Shown here: positions 58,347 to 64,000 of the stretch, one piece after another
Numbering within the stretch: position 1 is the stretch's first letter
How the letters are laid out: each line of letters opens with the position of its first letter
From: Luteimonas chenhongjianii
GTDB lineage: Bacteria; Pseudomonadota; Gammaproteobacteria; Xanthomonadales; Xanthomonadaceae
DNA length: 64,000 nucleotides
Assembly: GCF_002327105.1 (NCBI RefSeq)
Contig: NZ_CP023406.1
Span: 1,178,001-1,242,000, forward strand
Reading direction: 5' to 3'
Translations under genes and position numbers: made by a program
Notes under the pieces: model-generated
Database searches by the model: none
Told to the model about the DNA's origin: nothing
Seen by the model: the letters and a program-made list of their open reading frames with translations, nothing else

Positions 58347-60451
58347 CCGGTCGGCTCGAGAAACACCTGGCGCACAGTTCCGCGCGCGGCCTCGAGCGAG
58401 AAATGCGCCTGCACATTCGCCAGCCCGTTCGCGGACAGGCGCGACCACAGTTCGGCGTCCCGGTAGAGCGTCACCACGGCGTCCGCGAACGCATCGGCAT
58501 CATCGGCCAGCAGCACGTCCTCGCCCGCCCGCAGATGCATGCCCTCGGCCGCGCAGGAAGTGGCGACCACCGGTTGTCCGTGCGCCATGCTCAGGTTGAC
58601 CTTGCCCTTGACGCCGGCGCCGAAGCGCAGCGGCGCGACCGCGATCCGGCAGCCATCCATGTAAGCGGTGATGTCGGGCACGTGGCCGTGGATGTGCACG
58701 CCCGGCGCATCGGCAAAGGCCGTGATCGTGTCGGGCACGTAGCCGCCGATGCAGTGGAAGGCCACGTCCGGCATCGCCGCGCGGATGCGCGGGAATATGT
58801 CGGCAAGGAACCAGCGCACGCCATCCACATTGGGCGGATGGCGGAAGCCGCCGACAAAGACCAGGTCCCGACGGTCCGCGAACGCGGCGCCCGTGTCGGC
58901 GATCTCGTGCAGGTTGGACAGCACGGTCACCCGCGCATCCGGGGCATCCGTGGCCAGCACCTCGGCTTCCGCCGCGCTGACCACCAGGGTGATATCGCTG
59001 CGGGCGATGACGTCGAGTTCCAGCGCGCGGGTGCGGGCCGCCGCGCGTGCCAGCGACGCGTCGCCGGCCACCTCCGCGCCGCGCTGTTCGCGCACGTAAT
59101 GCAGGTCGATGCTGTCGAACACCACCCGCGCCTGTGGAGCATGCGCGCGCACCAGCGGCAGGAACTCGCGTGCGATGTAGTGCCGGCACAGCAGGACGCG
59201 CTGGAACCGGTGACCGTGGTTGCGCATCCAGCGCGCCACACCGCCCGCATGCGGGTCATGCCACACCTCGATGCCCAGTGCCTGCAGCGCGCGGGTAGCC
59301 CCGCCGGCGTGGCGAAGGTCGGCAGGCAGGAACACCACGTGCGCGCCCGCCTCGCGCAACAGGCGCATCAGGTTGACCAGACGCAGCGAGGCGGAGTCCC
59401 GATCGGGCATGGGGGTCAGGTTGTCGACGATCAGCACCTGCGGAGTGCCTGCAGCCGGCAAACGGCCGGCATCGACCGGCTCGAGCGGACGCCGGGCGAG
59501 TGCATCGCGCCAGCGGGCAGCGAAGATGGGGAGGTTGCGCGCCTGCGCGGCCTTCATCCCGCTGGCCGGATCGGTGCCGGCAGTGGCGCCTTCCAGGTGC
59601 ACGACGCATGCCGCCGGCTGCACCAGCACCCGCAGGCCTGCGACGCGCACGCGCATCGCAAGGTCGGTGTCCTCGTAGTAGGCCGGCGCGTATCGCGGAT
59701 CGAAGCCGCCCAGTTGCGAGAACAGGGCACGCTCGATCATCAGTGCAGCGCCCGACACGTAGTCGACGTCCGCGCACCACGCGAACTCGGGATGCGTGGG
59801 GTCGGCGAAGCGTCCACGGCTCTCCCCGCGTCCGTCGCGCGCGAGCATCGCACCCGCCTCCTGCAGTCGGCCATCCGGATACACGAGCTGCGCACCCACG
59901 ATCCCCACATCGCGCTGCGCGGCGAAGGTTGCGCGCATGGCATCCAGCCACCCGGGCTGGGGGACGGTGTCGTTGTTGAGGAACAACAGGAAGCGGCCGC
60001 GCGCCATGGCGGCTCCGGCGTTGCAGGCGCCGATGAAGCCGAGGTTCGCGGCCAGTGCATGCAGCCGCAGCCCGTCGATCCGGCCCAGCAGCGACAGACT
60101 GTCGTCCGGGCTTGCGTCGTCGACGACGATCACTTCGATCGAATTGGCCGGCGGATGAGCGGCGATGGCCCGCAGGCAGGCGATCGTCTGCGCGGCATGG
60201 CCGTGCACCGGAATGATGATGCTGACCTCCGGCTCCGGCTCCGGCGCCGCGGGAACCGAAAACGGCGTGAAGGGCGACATGTCGGCGGCGAGCAGCGACT
60301 GCGCGGTTGCCGGCGCGAACAGGCCAAGTTGCGCACTGACGCGCTGCCAGGTGGCGACCGGACCGCGGGTGCGCAGGCTGGCGAGCCCCCGCCGGTACAG
60401 CCCGAGCGCGCGCTCGAACTGGAATCGCGCGCCGGCCAGGGATAACGACAT
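58343..60451 (-). CDS. Two-domain glycosyltransferase (GT2-GT4)
   Basis: A 702-residue protein with two glycosyltransferase domains. Residues about 75-300 form a GT2 domain: EVSIIIPVHGHAAQTIACLR, VIVVDDASPDDSLSLL, FLLFLNNDTVPQPGWLDAM and YYEDTDLAMRVRVAGLRVLV. Residues about 345-690 form a GT4-type domain, with GVKGKVNLSMAHGQPVVATS followed by AAEGMHLRAGEDVLLADD, whose two Glu residues fit the nucleotide-sugar site. No signal peptide or membrane helix is seen. Such fusions usually build cell-surface polysaccharide or lipopolysaccharide, but no partner genes are nearby. It is divergent from mrcB and overlaps the TPR gene by four bases at the 3' end. Confidence 0.9.
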   Translation of the reverse strand: MSLSLAGARFQFERALGLYRRGLASLRTRGPVATWQRVSAQLGLFAPATAQSLLAADMSPFTPFSVPAAPEPEPEVSIIIPVHGHAAQTIACLRAIAAHPPANSIEVIVVDDASPDDSLSLLGRIDGLRLHALAANLGFIGACNAGAAMARGRFLLFLNNDTVPQPGWLDAMRATFAAQRDVGIVGAQLVYPDGRLQEAGAMLARDGRGESRGRFADPTHPEFAWCADVDYVSGAALMIERALFSQLGGFDPRYAPAYYEDTDLAMRVRVAGLRVLVQPAACVVHLEGATAGTDPASGMKAAQARNLPIFAARWRDALARRPLEPVDAGRLPAAGTPQVLIVDNLTPMPDRDSASLRLVNLMRLLREAGAHVVFLPADLRHAGGATRALQALGIEVWHDPHAGGVARWMRNHGHRFQRVLLCRHYIAREFLPLVRAHAPQARVVFDSIDLHYVREQRGAEVAGDASLARAAARTRALELDVIARSDITLVVSAAEAEVLATDAPDARVTVLSNLHEIADTGAAFADRRDLVFVGGFRHPPNVDGVRWFLADIFPRIRAAMPDVAFHCIGGYVPDTITAFADAPGVHIHGHVPDITAYMDGCRIAVAPLRFGAGVKGKVNLSMAHGQPVVATSCAAEGMHLRAGEDVLLADDADAFADAVVTLYRDAELWSRLSANGLANVQAHFSLEAARGTVRQVFLEPTG

Positions 60452-60574
60452 GCGTTTGGAACTCCAGCTGACTGTTCAAGGAGCGCCCACGGCCTGCGCC
60501 GAAGCGCTGGGATAGACTGCCCGGTCCTCATTGTCGCATCCACATCGACCCGCCGTGGCGGGTGCAGGAACTCC

Positions 60575-63043
60575 ATGGCCCGGATCGATTACGAAGACGA
60601 CGACACCGACGACCCGACCGAGGATGCGCCGCCTGCCTGGCGGCGCCGGGTGGTCACCGCGGTGCTGGCGCTGCTGGCCCTGGGGCTGGGCTTTCTGATC
60701 CCCTACACGATCTATCTCAATCACCAGGTGAGCGAGAAGTTCGATGCGCTGACCTGGCAGGTGCCCACGCGCGTGTATGCGCGACCGCTGCAGGTCACGC
60801 CCGGCATGGCCATGAACGCCGCCACGCTGAAGACCGAACTCGATGCAGCCGGGTATCGCGAGGGCGACGGCGTCAAGCCCGGCACCTATGCCACCGAGGG
60901 TGGGCGCTGGACGATTTCCAGCCGCGGCTATCGCGACGTGGACCGCGTCGTGGCGCCGGGCCGGGTGCAGCTCACCCTGTCCGGCGGACGCGTCTCGCGC
61001 CTGCGCGATGGCGGCGGCGAGCGTGCGCTCGAGGTCGCGCGCATGGATCCGGCGCGTATCGCCACGCTCTACGGCCAGCGCCAGGAAGAGCGCCGGCTGG
61101 TGCGCATCGACGAAGTGCCGCCGCTGCTGACCGATACGCTGCAGGCGGTCGAAGACAAGGATTTCGCTCACCACCACGGCATCGACCTCAGCGGCATGGC
61201 ACGCGCCGCGATGGTGAACCTGCGCGCCGGCGAGACACGCCAGGGCGCGAGCACGCTGACCCAGCAGCTCGCCCGTAGCGGCCTGCTCGGCATCGGCCGC
61301 GAGCAGACCTACACGCGCAAGTTCAATGAAATCCTGTACGCGATGCTGATCGAGGCACGCTACGGCAAGGGGCCGATCCTCGAGGCCTATCTCAACCAGG
61401 TGTATCTGGGCCAGCGCGGCGCGCAGGCGATCCACGGCGTGGCCGCGGGCGCGGAATTCTGGTTCGGGCGTCGGCTCGACGATCTCGAAATCGAGCAGGT
61501 CGCGCTGCTGGTCGGCATCATCCGCGGGCCCTCGTACTACGACCCGCGGCGCCATCCCGAGCGTGCACTCGAGCGCCGGAATTTCGTGCTCGACAAGATG
61601 CTCGAGTCCGGCCTGATCGACCAGGCCGCGCACGACCGCGCGATCAAGCGCCCGCTCGGCGTCACCGAGACGCCCGGCAGCATCGCGGCCAACCGGTTCC
61701 CGGCCTATGTCGATCTGGTGCGCCGGCAGCTGGCGCGCGACTATCCGGCCGGCGATCTGCAGGGCGCGGGACTGTCGGTAATGAGCGCGATGGCGCCCTC
61801 CGCGCAGGCCTACGCCGAAGGCGCGACCGTGCGCACGATCAAGGACCTGTCCACCGGCAAGCGGCCGCCACTGCAGGCCGGTCTGCTGGTGACCGACGTG
61901 CATTCGGGCGAGGTCGTGGCCGCGGTCGGCAGCCGCGATCCGGTCGAACACGGCTTCAACCGCGCAGTCGAGGCGCAGCGCCCGGTCGGCTCGTTGCTCA
62001 AGCCGTTCGTCTATCTGCTGGCCCTGGGCAATCCCACGCAGTATTCGCTCGCCAGCTGGGTCGACGATTCGCCGGTCACGATCACGCTGGAGAACGGCCG
62101 CAAATGGTCACCCGGCAATTCCGATGGCCGCAGCCACGGCACGGTGCGACTGATCGATGCGCTCGCCCGTTCCTACAACCAGGCGACGGTGCGGATCGGC
62201 GAGGCGGTCGGTACGCGGGCGCTGGCGGATCTGGTGCACGTGCTGGCCGGCGTACGCGCCACGCCCAATCCGTCGCTGACGCTCGGCTCGATGGACCAGA
62301 GCCCGTATGCGATGGCGCAGCTCTACCAGTTCCTCGCATCCGGCGGCGAGATCCAGCCGCTGCGCAGCGTGCGCGGGGTCATCGACGAGCAGGGTCGCGT
62401 GCTCAGCCGCTACGACAACGCCCCGCGGCCGGCGCAGGAGGGCGATGCGATCGCCGCGCGTCTGGTCACCATCGGCCTGCAGGAGGCGGTGACTTCGGGC
62501 ACCGGCCGGCAACTGGTCAACGACGGCCTCGGCCGGCTCAATGCCGCCGGCAAGACCGGCACCAGCAACGATGGCCGCGACAGCTGGTTCGCCGGCTGGA
62601 CCGGCGACCATCTGGCCGTGGTCTGGGTGGGCAACGACCAGAACGAACAGACCGGCCTCTACGGGGCGACCGGTGCGATGCGCATCTGGTCGGGCATGTT
62701 CGCCCGTCTGCCCAGCGCGCCGCTGGAGGTCAGCAACGACGGCCTGGAGTGGAAGTGGATCGTGCAGTCCAACAGCACCGACGCCGATTGCCCGGGCGCG
62801 CGCCGGTTCGCCTTCGTCAGCGGCTATGCGCCGCCGTATCAGCCGTGCCGGGTCTATGATCCGGAGCAGACCTTCATCGACGAGAACGGCAACCTGGTCG
62901 ATGCCACCGGCGCACCGGTTCAGCAGGAACGCCGCGGCTGGCGCGAGTGGTTCGGCTTCGGTCGCGACGAGCCCGAAGCCCCGCCTGCAGAGACCGCGCC
63001 GAGCCAGCCTGCGCCGGTACCGTCTCCCGAGGAGTCACCCTGA
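60575..63043 (+). CDS. mrcB: Penicillin-binding protein 1B
   Basis: A bifunctional peptidoglycan synthase of 822 residues. It has an acidic cytoplasmic tail, one membrane helix (about 26-46), a UB2H-type domain (LQVTPGMAMNAATLKTELDA), the GT51 domain (VEDKDFAHHHGIDLSGMARA and GASTLTQQLARS), and a transpeptidase domain with SLLK near residue 472 and KTGTSNDGRDSWFAG near 658. The UB2H domain and the lack of a long insert distinguish it from the PBP1A encoded 24 kb away. AGGA lies about six bases before the ATG. A Pro-rich tail follows the transpeptidase domain. It overlaps the TPR lipoprotein gene by one base. Confidence 0.95.
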   Translation: MARIDYEDDDTDDPTEDAPPAWRRRVVTAVLALLALGLGFLIPYTIYLNHQVSEKFDALTWQVPTRVYARPLQVTPGMAMNAATLKTELDAAGYREGDGVKPGTYATEGGRWTISSRGYRDVDRVVAPGRVQLTLSGGRVSRLRDGGGERALEVARMDPARIATLYGQRQEERRLVRIDEVPPLLTDTLQAVEDKDFAHHHGIDLSGMARAAMVNLRAGETRQGASTLTQQLARSGLLGIGREQTYTRKFNEILYAMLIEARYGKGPILEAYLNQVYLGQRGAQAIHGVAAGAEFWFGRRLDDLEIEQVALLVGIIRGPSYYDPRRHPERALERRNFVLDKMLESGLIDQAAHDRAIKRPLGVTETPGSIAANRFPAYVDLVRRQLARDYPAGDLQGAGLSVMSAMAPSAQAYAEGATVRTIKDLSTGKRPPLQAGLLVTDVHSGEVVAAVGSRDPVEHGFNRAVEAQRPVGSLLKPFVYLLALGNPTQYSLASWVDDSPVTITLENGRKWSPGNSDGRSHGTVRLIDALARSYNQATVRIGEAVGTRALADLVHVLAGVRATPNPSLTLGSMDQSPYAMAQLYQFLASGGEIQPLRSVRGVIDEQGRVLSRYDNAPRPAQEGDAIAARLVTIGLQEAVTSGTGRQLVNDGLGRLNAAGKTGTSNDGRDSWFAGWTGDHLAVVWVGNDQNEQTGLYGATGAMRIWSGMFARLPSAPLEVSNDGLEWKWIVQSNSTDADCPGARRFAFVSGYAPPYQPCRVYDPEQTFIDENGNLVDATGAPVQQERRGWREWFGFGRDEPEAPPAETAPSQPAPVPSPEESP

Positions 63044-63576
63044 TGAGTCCAGCCCGTTTCCTGCCGCGCGTCGCCGCGCTTGCCGCAGCCCTTGCGTTGG
63101 CTGCCTGTGCCAGCCAGTCGCCGACGACGGCGGACGCCGCGCCCGTGGCCATGATCCCGCCGCAGACCATGGTGCAGGCGATCCGCGCCGCAGCCGGCGA
63201 CGGCGACGGCGAACTCGCGGTCCAGCCGCTGCGCGACCCGATGGTCGAGGACCTGCGCGAGCGTGCGGTCGCGCTCGAAGGGCAGGGCGATCTCGACGGG
63301 GCCGCAGCCGCGCTCGACCAGGCGCTGGAGATCGTCGACGGCGATCCGGCATTGCTGCAGGAGCGCGCCGAGGTCGCGATCCTGCAGAACGACTTCACGC
63401 GCGCCACCGAGCTGGCCGAGCGCGCATATGCGCTCGGCGCGCAGGTGGGCCCGCTGTGCCGACGCCACTGGATCACGCTCGAGCAGGTCCGCCTGTCCAC
63501 CGGCGATGCCGCTGGCGCGGTGCAGGCGCGCGGCCAGGCCGACGGCTGTCGCGTCGCCGGGCCCACACGCTACTGA
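63043..63576 (+). CDS. TPR-containing lipoprotein
   Basis: A 177-residue lipoprotein with signal sequence ARFLPRVAALAAALALAAC; LAAC is the lipobox and Cys near residue 22 would be acylated. The rest is helical, with TPR-like units (ALEGQGDLDGAAAALDQALE followed by AILQNDFTRATELAERAYAL). Its ATG overlaps the mrcB stop (TGATG), with GAGGAG eight bases upstream, so it is translated with PBP1B. That suggests a role near the cell-wall synthase, as known for unrelated lipoprotein activators, but there is no similarity I recognise to LpoB. This is inference from context only. Confidence 0.85.
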   Translation: MSPARFLPRVAALAAALALAACASQSPTTADAAPVAMIPPQTMVQAIRAAAGDGDGELAVQPLRDPMVEDLRERAVALEGQGDLDGAAAALDQALEIVDGDPALLQERAEVAILQNDFTRATELAERAYALGAQVGPLCRRHWITLEQVRLSTGDAAGAVQARGQADGCRVAGPTRY

Positions 63577-63597
63577 GTGCGGTGACGGGCCCGCTCC

Positions 63598-64000
63598 GTG
63601 CTCGACGCACCTGACGCCGGGCTTGCCGCGCGCAGCCTCGCGGCGCTCGTCGAGGGCGGCGCACTGGCCGAGCGGATTCCCGCGTTCCGGCCACGCGCCG
63701 CGCAGCAGGCGCTGGCGGGCTCGGTCGCCGACGCGATCGACCGACGCAGCACGTTGCTGGCCGAAGCCGGTACCGGCACAGGCAAGACGTTCGCGTATCT
63801 GGTGCCGGCACTGCTGTCGGGCCTCAAGACCATCGTCTCCACCGGCACCCGCGCCCTGCAGGACCAGCTGTTCCATCGGGACCTGCCCCGGGTACGCGAT
63901 GCGCTCGGCAGCGGCCTGCGCAGTGCGCTGCTCAAGGGCCGCGCGAACTATCTGTGCCTGTACCGGCTCGAACAGGCGCGCGGCGAACCGCGACTGACCT
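63598..64000 (+). CDS. yoaA: DinG-family helicase YoaA, 5' part only
   Basis: The first 134 codons of an XPD/DinG-like iron-sulfur DNA helicase that runs off the window. It begins with GTG at 63598 and has FRPRAAQQALAGSVADAI, the Walker A motif LLAEAGTGTGKTFAYLVPAL, motif Ia TIVSTGTRALQDQLFHRDLP and LLKGRANYLCLYRLEQ, whose Cys would be the first ligand of the 4Fe-4S cluster. This N-terminal layout fits YoaA better than DinG proper. It lies 21 bases after the TPR lipoprotein gene. No in-frame stop occurs before 64000. Confidence 0.88.
   Translation, partial: MLDAPDAGLAARSLAALVEGGALAERIPAFRPRAAQQALAGSVADAIDRRSTLLAEAGTGTGKTFAYLVPALLSGLKTIVSTGTRALQDQLFHRDLPRVRDALGSGLRSALLKGRANYLCLYRLEQARGEPRLT

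Overview
The window reads as a stretch of ordinary chromosome from a high-GC gammaproteobacterium of the Xanthomonadaceae type (Lysobacter, Luteimonas or Xanthomonas-like). This rests on gene content and order recalled for that family: pilS divergent from sucCD, gmk-rpoZ-spoT-ridA-recG, mrcA divergent from pilMNOPQ, and UPF0149-pepP. Coding density is high, many junctions are ATGA/GTGA/TGATG overlaps, and the high GC opens long false frames on the antisense strand. I see no prophage, insertion sequence, CRISPR array, tRNA or rRNA.

Layout. 1-8.0 kb: 3'-truncated pilS (minus), sucC and sucD separated by a palindromic intergenic repeat, nadE-dtd, rpoD. 8.0-8.5 kb: a probable decayed membrane-protein gene. 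8.5-13.3 kb (minus): EVE-domain protein/rpiA, fau, 6S RNA, zapA, a TIGR02449 coiled-coil protein and a PAS-GGDEF-EAL protein. 13.4-22.4 kb: UPF0149-pepP (plus), then pepQ, a PilZ/DUF1631 pair, hemW, rdgB and rph (minus). 22.5-29.4 kb: yicC, gmk, rpoZ, spoT, ridA, recG. 29.4-29.7 kb: a frameshifted remnant of an RcsB-like helix-turn-helix. 29.7-33.9 kb: nucleoside hydrolase, rpmE2, gltA, two uncharacterised genes. 34.0-41.7 kb: mrcA divergent from pilMNOPQ. 41.8-48.7 kb: MoxR-DUF58-DUF4381-BatA-BatB-BatD operon. 48.8-58.3 kb: dps, hrpA, a tandem pair of secreted paralogues, relA, a TPR membrane protein. 58.3-64 kb: a GT2-GT4 glycosyltransferase, mrcB, a TPR lipoprotein and the 5' part of yoaA.

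Functionally the window covers central metabolism (succinyl-CoA synthetase, citrate synthase, NAD synthetase, ribose-5-phosphate isomerase), transcription control (RpoD, omega, 6S RNA), the two long (p)ppGpp enzymes (SpoT with an intact HD motif, RelA without), c-di-GMP-related proteins (GGDEF-EAL, PilZ), type IV pili (PilS, PilMNOPQ) and cell-wall synthesis (PBP1A, PBP1B).

I found no convincing new multi-gene system. The most interesting items are the tandem secreted paralogues beside relA, the PilZ/DUF1631 pair, the RcsB-like remnant, the repeat splitting sucCD, a predicted leaderless promoter for the TIGR02449-zapA operon, and the degenerate MIDAS motif of BatB.
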